Below are positions 33,601 to 38,045 of a stretch of 64,000 nucleotides of DNA, one piece after another. The position numbers were made by a program, and so were the translations under genes. Source of the DNA: JAVVHE01 sp032249695 (lineage in GTDB: Bacteria > Pseudomonadota > Alphaproteobacteria > Sphingomonadales > Sphingomonadaceae); assembly GCA_032249695.1 (NCBI GenBank), contig JAVVHE010000002.1, positions 62,001 through 126,000 of the forward strand. The letters run 5' to 3'. Each line of letters opens with the position of its first letter. Within the stretch, counting starts at the first letter, position 1. The notes below the pieces were generated by a model that was not told the DNA's origin, searched no databases, and saw nothing but the letters and a program-made list of their open reading frames with translations.

Positions 33601-35013
33601 CGGCCGGGTGGTGCCCTGGCCGGGCAGATCTACCTGCTCGGTACGCGCGTGCTCGCCGGCTACACCGAGACGCTCGCCGCGATCGACCGCGGCGAGAGCG
33701 GCGCAAGCCTGCGGCGGGCGCTCGCCACCAACTACGGCACCATCCGGCCCGAAGGCTTCCTGCAGGCCGACCGCATCGAACTGCGGCCCGCGACCGCTGC
33801 ACTGTTTCAGAATGTCGGCGGCCAAGGCGTCTATGCGGGCCTCAGCGTCGGCGCAGGCGGTCTCGGCATCCGGCAGGGCGCGCTCGCAGCGACCAGCACC
33901 GCCGACTACGGCTCGATCGCCTCGGTCGAGCAGGCGCTGCGGCAGACCGGCGAGGCGAACGTGATCGCTTTCGGCCGCCAGTCGGCCGCCAGCGGCGTTG
34001 TCATCAACGGCGATTTCGTGCCGCCGGTCCGCCGTGTCGCGGCACAGGTGACCGAGACGTCGGAGATCAACGGCTGCAACCTGCGCGGCGGCGCCTGCCT
34101 CAGCCCGATCGGCGACGGCGATCCGATCAGTGTCGCGCAGATGGTGAGCGAGATGGTGATCCGGCCGGCGACCGACTCGGTGGAAGCCGAGGAGCGGAAG
34201 AAGAAAACCAAGAGCGATCCGACTCCTGCCGATCATTCGGTGCGCCACGATGGCGACCAGACGCCGCCGCTGATCGTGCCGCCGCTGCGGACGGATCTGG
34301 TCGACCCGAGCGTCATTCGAATCACCGGCGCTGTCGCGGAGCCCGCAGGCGGCGCCGGCAACGATGCGATCTGGGCGCCGTCGCCCGCCGGCAACTTCAC
34401 CGACGCGGGCGATGGCAGCAGCGAGAGCAACCGCCCGACGGGCGGCGCCGGCAGCGTCTTGGGCGCGATCGGCTCCGAACGCAATGCCGGTGCGCCGACC
34501 GTCGACGCAGGGACCTTAAGCGGCAGCGAGGCCGGCGCGGGCGGCTCCAGCAGCAGCAACCGCAACAATGCGGGCAGCGTCAGCGGCTCGATCGGCTCCG
34601 AGCGCAACGCGGGTACGGGGACGGTCAATCCGGGCACGATGAGCGGCGGCGAGACGCAGAGCAGCGGCAGCGCCAAGCCCAACGGCGGCGGTACGGGGTC
34701 CACCGGCTCGATCGGCTCCGAGCGCAACGCGGGCACGGGGACGGTCAATCCGGGCACGATGAGCGGCGGCGAGACGCAGAGCAGCGGCAGCACCAAGCCC
34801 AACGGCGGCGGTACGGGGTCCACCGGCTCGATCGGTTCGGAGCGCAACAGCGGCAACGCGCCCGCCAGCCAGGGCACGATGAGCGGCGGCGAAAATCAAA
34901 ACGCTGGCGGCACGCGGCCCAACGGCGGCACGGGCGGCTCGCCGGAATCGGTCGGCTCCGAACGCGGCGGCAGCGACACGCCTCAACCCCAGACGGGAAG
35001 TCCCAAGCCGTGA
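15601..35013 (+). CDS. Giant TpsA exoprotein (filamentous-haemagglutinin-like), three fused TpsA-like units
   Basis: This 6470-residue protein has a Sec signal (cleavage near residue 28, S-R-A-Q) and is built almost wholly of Gly/Ala/Ser/Thr-rich beta-helix repeats. A TPS-type N-terminal module (I-N-W-T-P, I-N-F-L-P, V-I-N-R-V-L-P, F-Y-x-P-G-G-I) occurs three times: at residues about 30-220, 1730-1920 and 4640-4840. A matching C-terminal module (F-G-R-S, then N-N/G-C-N-L and a second Cys) ends each unit, with Cys at 1714, 4631 and 6159. Residues about 480-1240 form a Gly-rich PGRS-like stretch, and a tail of five 40-residue repeats ends the protein. The role is inferred as a secreted or surface-tethered adhesin/matrix fibre exported by the adjacent TpsB. 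Its stop overlaps the CHAT gene start (GTGA), indicating coupled translation. Confidence 0.92.
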   Translation: MRPNLRLRGSLILSTALASAVVPHQSRAQFVASGSATGATVSGGTITVQNSNATINWTPLDSNSGASPINFLPATSTVTYTGVNGLGNYTVINRVLPLGGATGRAIAFNGQVTSRVLNAAGAPVTGGTLVFYTPGGIVVSNGASFTIGSLVLTTADPAVLGADSYRLNSTAGSQNGVTIQSGATINALNPNSYVALVAPRVTQGGRVNVNGAAAYVAAEGVDITFQPNALYNVTIRAGSDAGSNPQTFSHTGVTQLGLASGVVQQQRVLMAAVAKNDAITMLVGGDVRYANASGASLSGDSVILTAGRPQGQATGPTGPSVTLASGALGTTVSATSQSTLTLQANRIDPSVFGEATGSAQLLTTAQPNQTLRYGGDVTLYGAEKLLVSDLPGATQTTLAIAGNLILNAPPKAVETGTISLGNGAELTAQNIYLDVSAFGSGPNIDAVGGVAAVRVTGTDSVISTAGSLAVRANATGAVNGGGGQGGTASITVDGGTIQAGSGIAVAATATGYSNTVPVVGGSATIQAINAGAISVAGGTITVAASATADGSGPPQPSGLDNRGGSATISATTAGSISAGGIAVDATFQGQGSQGRSGRGGAATLTASDLGSAIAARTPVGIIVDASAYGGGAGVTAPSGGSAQGGNAILSALDGALVTSRAGTGTAIRVSANGVGALSSDGGNGGNGIGGLARVRVDSQVDTGSAIDATDSYVAVSASGTGGRAASGGLGGPGGAGSGGTAQIQIGTLSSLTAGGIGVAAAGFGGNGGSSRLISAGGAGGAGTGNRAEITLAQSGQLVITGRAFITVDASGRGGDGGDGLAGTLGDGPGTGGSGGVGTGGVAQLTLTDTASIIADAASGNDVSFGISAGAQGGRGGAGTSTISSPGAGGAGGQAQAGSALLSADIGSSIQQGSNGFSFAIAADSTSGSGGGDAQPGNGSGVQGGTGGAAGPGSASVSLSGDAGLTIAGLGLSSSATGGGGGDGTGSQPAGLGGAATAGNASLTLAGTSLLDALTVSVAVTGSGGAGGAAANGTITQPGTGGAGGGGTGGTVQVRQDAGTTIQLRGVAFAEGRIPEFFVNASGSGGDGGAGGSPSRGSGGDAGAGGAGQGGSITLSLAGSYSPATTQASVGQSLRADGSGGDGGIGGTLPFAQGTTDRGGNGGLGGAGSGGSVQITLGSSFTSPSAAPRISVSTTGGGGAGGNGGSPVDPTDPGFVAGVNAGDNYDFGKGGRAGDITGGSVVLSTGGPLTLGSLNLGATVAPGQAGVGYVSRTASGVPVLQTVFGCCATQSFGRGVTLDLTGTLTADSTVLRSFGPAALSSTTTGAFAGTDGLTITATGQTDILVPVNLQAGLSISATGPDAPNYIPAQTGDINLAASTTASNAFLLTFDGSINLSAPMNARIGGISLQSAAIAITGSGAATATQGNIDIGPLRNAVFGGAGGSGSPYELTQSGFNRLKARAINVQNLNTISFTVRDLTIQGTGFGPTAGNIVSTGQANAPAIAFSTPGDLRVEGRVRVANAGRNDLISFISGGRLQLVLPSGSVSVFDSSGQVTGRAFLYASQQIVAATDGQLASLLATQTPAARNAILAQATGTGTPYLAADRVSLRAGQAYWGADTGDGTTRAGIFVGPGNPNSSAGLDIRQGVIAPMNIAAVNGLDPDQQFSQYAIQTGPAEIFGYGRSTLLTNNDFLSGPNPGISFIQSEVTPQSTFNNCNLQTGCQSQPPVTPAFQGSFSIASGSVAIDRSVNNLDTITVQAAGTHVINWTPFDSGGGAPINFLPFGSTGAFVGAGGVAGFTVINRVLPLSATTPIALNGTITSTINGQPGGNVFFYAPGGIIIGATAAVNVGGLVLTSGDPVFQSANSWRFDSQQSGALVQVQAGAQITAQQSVQLVAPIVQQAGSVKVGGSAIYVAAQQTDVTLDDAAGRVNVGLGGSLALAPNTIAISHTGSTDTLSGFGAQAVFVAAPSNGTIQLQLGGTLGNFVQGVSGAGVGFSSGDTTISFRPGANFTGATLGDTTVSFSQTLAPLQLTSGNTRFTPATGGSVFGGRVAASGSDSLRIDTRSADRLIFQNGLTVASGSSIATGKPTLISGDGRLNVSGPLTVFASGPLTISAPVVADTISAFTQQTTIGAQVTARSASFQATGPSGSISVATAPDAATNLTLTADQGISSNIPLTLASLGASAGTQIQFDALTVTNGISLRAPRISLFGSGVSAASFSASGDGTGQFNFGRISVADSFSVSGTTQLFLRAPLSARVITVSSPTAAMQLDVSSPQPASGDFRFADVQSLEQAANIRGGANTIIGNLRSDAGASVNTGGALTIASINSGSSAVSLTSGGPTEVTGAIRAGDLTVTAGPIGNPSLSTVNLDGALTITNLNVSASGALSVAQNLTLPGFVSVNAASASFQSVQAQGDVTAITNANAGALSFNGALSGANLFLRGLTIDVSGATSATGYVDASSNNRTSFAGLTAADAVTLNATLGRVSTTGTTQGTRIGVTGGSAVLGAMIATDSAGPGINVTTTNGLVTLNGAINAPSLSVSANGPGSDITINGALTVSGNARFVSVNGSGQTDANGSITANVDLAAGGLIFGVYSTGGSNGDIRLRAAHGTNGINMQAQGAITFSGAVTGGGIFAENGGSQTFQAGIDVGPGGVSLFGGTSASTLTITGTTRTGRIAVGRGGSIVTGDIVGAGLTNEILLGVAADAPGSVTTGALNGGRVDLNARGAGNAVTTGPVTVTGDANFGSDGAIQLGNVSAGTALNVTRGTTLSAGTLGASNGAITVSGGVTTQAISFTSGGSITAGGAIQGTTVSTGTGGFSASNAGAPAATGTIAYSSIASSGPVQLTAAGQLTAPSISASALAISSTGALTLPTLTIGGAITISGGQSGVTLGRAGQTLTVGALSVTGAAGPIQLLGGVSTTGAPSLPSAVTLATSAGGVRIGGATSTGALTLTSSGSSPVTLGALTVTGATAIDSGTGLIGTGAIDTGVLGISRSGGLNAPSVLARTGRADVTATGPIAIAGNYQGVGGTLAATGATGSITIGGSATTAAALTLNADQSISVGAVSTGSSSLDATAGGTASFASLSGGALTVQSGGLLSVSGPVNASVSATLGSTGAGMTLGNGLAVALTGAARLLAAGPIDIAGTTSAGALILTTTGANGTARLRGPVQLGSVTGLPGDFSASTSGLLTLDSTLTANSLSGPGGFAKTGGASFGGQVTLANGLALQSAGAVNFNGRLQVNAGGLSVTTSAGAISFAQPVGVTGAVSLNSASGLTIGGGLSVIPGNGVTLSAAGPIDVTGQLIADSIGITTTAASGTVQLRGGATTVGALMIDASGDVAAGGTLTAQTTTITGAGAGTFAALNPQGPLSIRTAGSLQVSGSLGFLTGGRFAVSLRSTGAGITLLSNLFASDAVLGAAGPISVAGQVQAATLALTATGANGSAQFNGPVTLGGALTANLSAALGFGQGLTAASVGGPQSGPAQALSATFSGPVSVTSALALSTTGGSISFGSTLAAGSLALAAAGGTSGIGFTGPATIGGAAGLSAPGAVNASALFQAAALSVSAGSASFAGISAPTGLVSLTTGMQAQITGPLAAQSLTITTTANGAPITLTQPASVGGTLTLNAAGQLTTGDLSGGTLTLKAGTSAGLGALTSTGGATVNAAGAIAAGAIDTVSGLQLVSTGAGVTAGTVRVRQGDVTLSAAGPIATGNLQAAGLSVTATGANGTAAFSDIVSLTNALTLATSGATAIGSSLSAASIGGPNAGPALVAGFSVAGPTDLGGAAAIQSTGAIDFGGPLSAGSLSLVTTNGALVRLNGAATLGGAANVNAAGDLAVNQPLAAGSILFVSGGAGSFGNSALGTSAALTATGPLSVQTAGALTIEGAAIGSQLSLTGTSVTAPSLRATSASGAGAAVVATNGQATIGDAAAPSLSVAARGANGTARVTGALRVPGAVSMDADGTVVFVADQSLDGPVSLTSRSTGGPSSPSIQAQALRAGGGLTVRSAGYVQSGGLSGGAIDAQATGYAITGGVNAGTSNVVLAATGTATPTTITGPVTAGRFALAALGSPVTVGNVTTTGGQGVADEIVISSLPGSISAGTLTGGRVSLAASSIVTAAISAGAGGLQADATSGGASGLLRVGAINSGGAVTLTTASNTVTPPTLQTGAISAPSLTITGGAAETIAQLNVPGPVSLTGAPSVTLGQAGQTLTVGSLSATNITGPITLLGNLSASGDVTLATLGSAGISTGAIGGGNLALTSAGLISTGDLFGSSLNASVGSNASLGALGITNGAVVNAVGQLTLGQVTAGSLRASGSQLRIAGGQITGNAALTATGLVTVGGSLAARSTAVTGGDFQLGATARLGGTGTSTITLRSTNSNGTAAGGAPATGVFSVDQGEFSRMVAQTITLNAPGDLSVGALSLRGALSADPNLTASTLELTSQGNLRVTDAVAITQAAPGDIIRLSAGRNLQVVTPTGSVSITAPDGSLTGTAQLYAGTSSNRVLGQVLVGSDQLGTDLARLATASADARRARIAMNDGPVNTAGYVQAGAIELLSTGQIYVQNSGTLTGPFAGLTTGAGGLSVGVRPLGSTVPVEVIGFGRSVVNGVTTSGFEFARTVQYFPAALSDPSFINNCNLLAPTCGGAFQGSPQVARGSADFQRSPTLDIVTLNTSVPTVLNWTPYDSTGTGPVDFLPAGNIGRFLGAPGLTGFTVINRVLPSDPTRAIALNGTIQSQLQTTQGATSTGGTVVFYAPGGVIIGTTAQVSVGSLLLTSADVSTNDGRTFSLAAQAGSQSLVQIQSGAQVSALNEGSFVALFGPRVAQAGAIEVAGTAAFVSAEAGTLTFNPDATYAVNITRGAVTPSNFSQLLQPDGSLSFFYSVDLGGSITGSGASAGSGRSLVAVVAPSSGSAASRLNAAISFGAPQTGARASEILLASGASATGISGSANVPSTSAALGSVAFRGGSYGPNVRAVASGIVDVLAGGPNASGETASALRFDGSVAAGGGAGVYLDASGQTLQIAGDLTVAAPAGAKLVRSNFEADAENGGTLSIGGTVSVASAAVPGSTGVIAGGRAAMIATGGSRISVGGNLSLSSDGAGGGLQAPGQPAQPGGGGFSVVNAVAGGQFAVGGDVTLSARGAGVDPTAPGVIRGGISGVIVDGSGSGFSARSATLISTASASAGQTAGGGQTNVRASNGGILAIAGALNLDATAQGATGSAAPGGVINLNSDGSGFIVGGALTGQGGSLAGTRTGTVAANSIALTLDQGASEAAALTAMNGITLTAGAPVTLAALNAGGAANVSTTGALTVGSLTADSLALAAARAAGALTLNGPVQVANAATLSAGSNLIASGAVTAGSLNVTAGNAATFNAPITVKGVLGLNVGGAASFAQALNAGSIGALSLAAQVGSASFGGRVQVGGGVNLTANAGALSFASRLDTGALTLASAGLGAGLSFAQAVAATGPVALTAAGPVAFSGGLTAPSVSVNTTGAGGTVAFGPGATITNALAVTASADVGSKGALSAGSLALTTPGNASFAALTLGAPSTLSVGQQLALAGTLRGGDVTAAVGTARFADVVSTGAFGVSGGSTTFGGLLQAASLNLNVAAVQFGGAVTIGGGAGITSGGGVSAINPFSADTLTLTTPGAIQFASLSSSGATLNSGTSVTITGAARVTNLLSATAAGPISFGGTVDAGSLSATATGASGSVGFAGPVTLQGAAQLSAAQGLTAGALTAGQLGVNAGSASFTGVVSVSGDAALAALGPIVIGNQFSSGSLAVLTTGTNGQVTLGGPVTVSGGAAIDARGLVRINSRFSAATISVDSADIAIGATASIGGANTSRATFLTSAAKASAMTVGGAAGAQGYQIDADELTRIRAGTIVLDPVQSPAGGGQGGSADLSGPVTVTANPRGAPVDITVDSFTIQGSAAQNPNLNPGSAPTLVITTGSNIRVIGQAAIANAGGADSLAMIAGGELRFLLGSYSSTSTTTAAGGATTQSPTRAAGASVTRPGGALAGQIYLLGTRVLAGYTETLAAIDRGESGASLRRALATNYGTIRPEGFLQADRIELRPATAALFQNVGGQGVYAGLSVGAGGLGIRQGALAATSTADYGSIASVEQALRQTGEANVIAFGRQSAASGVVINGDFVPPVRRVAAQVTETSEINGCNLRGGACLSPIGDGDPISVAQMVSEMVIRPATDSVEAEERKKKTKSDPTPADHSVRHDGDQTPPLIVPPLRTDLVDPSVIRITGAVAEPAGGAGNDAIWAPSPAGNFTDAGDGSSESNRPTGGAGSVLGAIGSERNAGAPTVDAGTLSGSEAGAGGSSSSNRNNAGSVSGSIGSERNAGTGTVNPGTMSGGETQSSGSAKPNGGGTGSTGSIGSERNAGTGTVNPGTMSGGETQSSGSTKPNGGGTGSTGSIGSERNSGNAPASQGTMSGGENQNAGGTRPNGGTGGSPESVGSERGGSDTPQPQTGSPKP
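15688..20769 (+). other. TpsA unit 1
   Basis: This is the first TpsA-like unit, following the signal peptide. The N-module carries N-W-T-P-L-D, I-N-F-L-P, Y-T-V-I-N-R-V-L-P and F-Y-T-P-G-G-I-V-V, then N-P-N-S close to the NPNL-type motif of TPS domains. The unit includes the Gly-rich block. It closes with the C-module (L-V-L-P-S-G-S-V-S, G-Y-G-R-S) and C1714-N-L-Q-T-G-C. Confidence 0.8.
17030..19330 (+). repeat. Gly-rich low-complexity coding region (PGRS-like) in TpsA unit 1
   Basis: Over about 760 codons the protein is dominated by irregular G-G-x, G-G-A-G and G-G-D-G-G motifs such as G-G-A-G-G-A-G-T-G, alternating with short T/V/I-rich strands every 25-40 residues. The DNA is correspondingly ggc/ggt/ggg-rich. 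Elsewhere in TpsA the repeats are Ala/Thr/Ser-rich instead, so this block is compositionally distinct within the gene. Confidence 0.8.
20785..29512 (+). other. TpsA unit 2
   Basis: This second unit begins at F-Q-G-S-F-S-I-A-S-G and repeats the N-module order: I-N-W-T-P-F-D, I-N-F-L-P, F-T-V-I-N-R-V-L-P and F-Y-A-P-G-G-I-I-I. It then runs about 2500 residues of beta-helix repeats averaging 20-25 residues. It ends with the C-module (V-V-T-P-T-G-S-V-S, G-F-G-R-S) and C4631-N-L-L-A-P-T-C. Confidence 0.8.
29521..34101 (+). other. TpsA unit 3
   Basis: This third unit begins at F-Q-G-S-P-Q-V-A-R-G and shows L-N-W-T-P-Y-D, V-D-F-L-P, F-T-V-I-N-R-V-L-P and F-Y-A-P-G-G-V-I-I in the same order. The C-module is diverged and has a Ser/Thr-rich insert near 33520-33600. 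It closes with A-F-G-R-Q and C6159-N-L-R-G-G-A-C, followed by a charged linker with a Lys cluster (K-K-K-T-K) into the repeat tail. Confidence 0.78.
34468..34990 (+). repeat. Tandem 120-bp repeats encoding the TpsA C-terminal tail
   Basis: Five copies start at about 34468, 34591, 34711, 34831 and 34951, with a period of 120 bp (123 for the first). Copies 2 and 3 are nearly identical at the DNA level. Each encodes about 40 residues with the signature I-G-S-E-R-N-x-G followed by G-T-M-S-G-G-E and an Asn/Gly/Ser linker. The recent near-identity suggests copy-number variation by slippage or recombination. The tail is hydrophilic and probably unstructured. Confidence 0.9.
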
Positions 35014-38000
35014 GCGTGACGCGGTTGATCCTCGCCGGCCTCACGGCGGTTGCGCTGCCCGCGGTGGCCGACGCCAATCCGACTCCGCTCAGCGTGCGCG
35101 ACAGCTTCACGATCGGCAATCGCGAAGGTATTGAATGCGCGGTGCAGGCGCAGCCGCTCGATCCGGCGGCGCCTGGCACCTTCGATCGCGCCTACACGAT
35201 CACCTGCCGCGACGCGGCGGCTGCGGTCGGGCGGCTCTATGCGCTGCGCGGCGGCTCGGAGCGGCTCGCGCCGCTCGCCAAGCTGCGCGCCAGCAAGGCC
35301 GATTGCCAGCCGGGAACGCAGCGCGCCGAGAGCGGCGTGCTCGTCACCGCCTGCAAGCTGCGCGGATCGGGTGCGGACTACAGCGTCTATCAGGTGCAGA
35401 GCGGCCGCACGCTCTATGTCGCCGAAGGCTTGAAGGGCTATGACGATGCGTTGAAGCTCGCGCTGCGCTCGGCGGTGAGCGACCGCGTCGTACCCGGCGC
35501 GATCGTCGCGGCGGCGACCTCTGCGACCGACGCGGCGGCGTTTGCGCGCGCGCAGGCGCAGGCGCTCGATCCGCAGGCAGCGCTTGCCGAAGCCTACCGG
35601 CGCAACAACGGCGGCGCCTACGCCGAATCGGCGGAGTTTTTCGATGTGCTCGCGAGCCGCGGCACGGGAGAGCAGGGTTCCGAGGCGCTGCTCGGCGCCG
35701 CGCTCCAGCAATCGAACCTTGGCGCTTACGCCGCCGCCGACGCGCTCATCGCGCGCGTGCCGGCCGTCGACCGCGCCGATCCGGTGACCGGCCGCGTCGC
35801 GCGCAACGTGATCGCGATCCAGTATCTGAACCAGGGCCGCCCGCGCTCTGCGCTTGAAATCCTGGAAAAGCCTCTGCCCAGCGTCGCGGCCTCGGGCCCG
35901 GCGCGCGCCAGCGCGGGCAGGATCGACGCGGCGACCGCTGCTGCACTCAACCGCCGCGCGCGGATCGCGACCGACCCGGACAAGCTGACCCCGCAGGAGC
36001 GCGCGCAGATCCTCGATATTCAGCTCGTCCAGCTGCGCGGCTCGGCGCGGCGGCTGATGGGCGACAACACGGGCGCGCAGGCTGACTTCGACACCGCGCG
36101 CGCGGAGCTGGCGCGCGTTGCCGCCGCGCGTGCGGTCTCGATCGCTCGGCTCGAATCGGCGACGCTCGCCGAGGTGGGGCGGTTGCAGGAGGCCCAGGGC
36201 AATCTCGCGGCGGCCGAGCAGTGGCAGCGCCAGGCGATCGCCGCGATCGAGACCGAGTTCCCCGGCAGCCTTGCCGACCTCGCCGCGCGCGCGCGGCTCG
36301 CAGCAATCCTTGCAAAGCGCGGGCAGACCGATCCGTCGCTCGCGCTCTATCGCGAGGTGGTGGCCGCGGCTGCTGCTGCGGGTAGCCCCGTGCCGGGCGT
36401 CGGCGCAAATCTGCCAGCCTATTTCGAGCTGCTCGCCAAGGAATCGTCCAGCCGCCCTGCGCTTGTCGAGGATTTCTTTGCGGCAGCGCAGCTGCTGGTG
36501 CGCCCGGGCGTCGCGCAGACGCAGGCCGTGCTCGCACGCGAGCTTTCGGGTGGCAGCGACGAGGCCGCGCGGCTGTTTCGCCAGTCGGTCGATCTCACCC
36601 GCGATGTCGAGCGCGTGCGCGTCGAGCTCGGCCGCCTCAACGCACTCGCCGAGCTGACGCCCGAGCAGACCGTGCGCCGCACCGAGTTGACCGCCGAACT
36701 CGACCGGTTGTCGCGCTCGCAGGTGGAGACGACCGCCCAGCTAGCCGCCTTCCCGCGCTACAAGGCTGTCGCCACCGCGACGCTGACACTTACCGACCTC
36801 CAGCGCGCGCTGCGGCCGGGCGAGGCGTATCTGAAAATCTCGATGGCCGGGCCGACCGCGTGGGGGCTGATCGTCTCGCCTACGGCTGCGCGCATCTACC
36901 GGCTGGGGGCAACACCCGCCGAGTTGGCGACACGTGTTGCGGACCTGCGCAGCTCGATCGTGCAGATCGATCAGGGCCAGACGCTGACACCGCCGTTCGA
37001 CGCCGAACTCGCCAGCCGTCTCTATGCCGATGTGCTGGGCACCGTCGCGCCCGAGCTGCGGCAGGTGACGCACCTGATCTACGAGCCCGACGGCGCGCTC
37101 TTGAAGCTGCCGCTGACCCTGCTGATCGAAGACCCGGCGGGAGTCGCGGACTATCGCAAGCGCGCCGACGCAAAGGGCGGCGACCCATTCGACATGCGCA
37201 ACCTCGCCTGGATCGGCAGGCGCATGGAGATATCGACCGCGGTCGCAGCGCTCGCCTTCCGCGACCTGCGCGCGACGCCGCCCTCTTCGGCCAAGCGGCC
37301 CTATCTGGGCTTCGGCCAGAACGCGCTGCCCTCGCCCGCGATCGTCGAGGCAGCGGCCAAGCACGGTGGCTTGGTCGGCAGTGTCGGCGAAGGCTGCGGC
37401 TGGCCGATCGCGCAGTGGTCGCAGCCGATTTCGAACAAGGAGCTGGTGCTTGCCGACAAGCTGCTGGGTGGCGGGCCGGAGGATGTGGTGAGCGGCGCGG
37501 CATTCACCGATCGCGCGATCCTCACACGCGCCGACCTATCCAGCTATCGCATCCTCCACTTCGCGACGCACGGGCTGGTGACGCCGCCCAAAGCAGGCTG
37601 CCCCGCCAGCCCCGCGCTGATCACCTCGTTCGGCGACAGGGACTCGGACGGGTTGCTGAGCTTCGCCGAGGTGTTCGATATGCGGCTGAACGCCGACCTC
37701 GTGGTGCTGTCCGCCTGCGACACCGCTGGCGAGGCAAGCGCTGCGGCCGCGCGCTCGGCCGGCGTTGCCAGCGGCGGCGAGTTCGCGCTCGACGGGCTGG
37801 TGCGCGCGTTCGTCGGCGCGGGCAGCCGCACCATCGTCGCCTCGCACTGGCCGGTGCCCGATGATTACAACGCCACCGGCCGCCTCATTTCGAGCCTTTT
37901 TACCGCTCCGGCGGGTACGGGGGTTGGCGCAGCGCTTCGGCACGGGCAATTGCAGCTGATGAACGCCGCCGAAACGAGCCATCCCTTCTACTGGGCAGCC

Positions 38001-38045
38001 TTCGCCGTCATCGGGGACGGCACGCGGCCTGTTACGCCCAAGTGA
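35010..38045 (+). CDS. Exported TPR-CHAT (caspase-like) protein
   Basis: This 1011-residue protein starts at GTG 35010, overlapping the tpsA stop by 4 bases. The N-terminus is a plausible Sec signal (L-I-L-A-G-L-T-A-V-A-L-P-A-V-A-D-A), so it probably acts in the periplasm. Residues about 180-520 form Ala-rich helical TPR-like repeats, and about 520-610 look coiled. The C-terminal CHAT domain (about 620-1011) has the caspase-like dyad: H-F-A-T-H-G with His854, and L-S-A-C-D-T with Cys903, so catalysis should be possible. CHAT domains are clan CD cysteine proteases or relatives, often TPR-linked and found in signalling and cell-death contexts. Coupling to tpsA suggests it processes or monitors the exoprotein; that is inference. 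Its stop again overlaps the next start (GTGA). Confidence 0.9.
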   Translation: MSVTRLILAGLTAVALPAVADANPTPLSVRDSFTIGNREGIECAVQAQPLDPAAPGTFDRAYTITCRDAAAAVGRLYALRGGSERLAPLAKLRASKADCQPGTQRAESGVLVTACKLRGSGADYSVYQVQSGRTLYVAEGLKGYDDALKLALRSAVSDRVVPGAIVAAATSATDAAAFARAQAQALDPQAALAEAYRRNNGGAYAESAEFFDVLASRGTGEQGSEALLGAALQQSNLGAYAAADALIARVPAVDRADPVTGRVARNVIAIQYLNQGRPRSALEILEKPLPSVAASGPARASAGRIDAATAAALNRRARIATDPDKLTPQERAQILDIQLVQLRGSARRLMGDNTGAQADFDTARAELARVAAARAVSIARLESATLAEVGRLQEAQGNLAAAEQWQRQAIAAIETEFPGSLADLAARARLAAILAKRGQTDPSLALYREVVAAAAAAGSPVPGVGANLPAYFELLAKESSSRPALVEDFFAAAQLLVRPGVAQTQAVLARELSGGSDEAARLFRQSVDLTRDVERVRVELGRLNALAELTPEQTVRRTELTAELDRLSRSQVETTAQLAAFPRYKAVATATLTLTDLQRALRPGEAYLKISMAGPTAWGLIVSPTAARIYRLGATPAELATRVADLRSSIVQIDQGQTLTPPFDAELASRLYADVLGTVAPELRQVTHLIYEPDGALLKLPLTLLIEDPAGVADYRKRADAKGGDPFDMRNLAWIGRRMEISTAVAALAFRDLRATPPSSAKRPYLGFGQNALPSPAIVEAAAKHGGLVGSVGEGCGWPIAQWSQPISNKELVLADKLLGGGPEDVVSGAAFTDRAILTRADLSSYRILHFATHGLVTPPKAGCPASPALITSFGDRDSDGLLSFAEVFDMRLNADLVVLSACDTAGEASAAAARSAGVASGGEFALDGLVRAFVGAGSRTIVASHWPVPDDYNATGRLISSLFTAPAGTGVGAALRHGQLQLMNAAETSHPFYWAAFAVIGDGTRPVTPK

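Noticed and set aside
16018..34986. Many long minus-strand open frames (for example 634 aa at 31224-33128 and 552 aa at 23221-24879) opposite tpsA
   Set aside because: They mirror the codon bias of a GC-rich repetitive gene, have Pro/Ala/Arg-rich or Val/Pro-rich composition, and lack ribosome sites and recognisable domains.
34468..34990. Regularly spaced repeats as a CRISPR array
   Set aside because: The 120-bp units are coding tandem repeats without unique spacers, in frame with tpsA.
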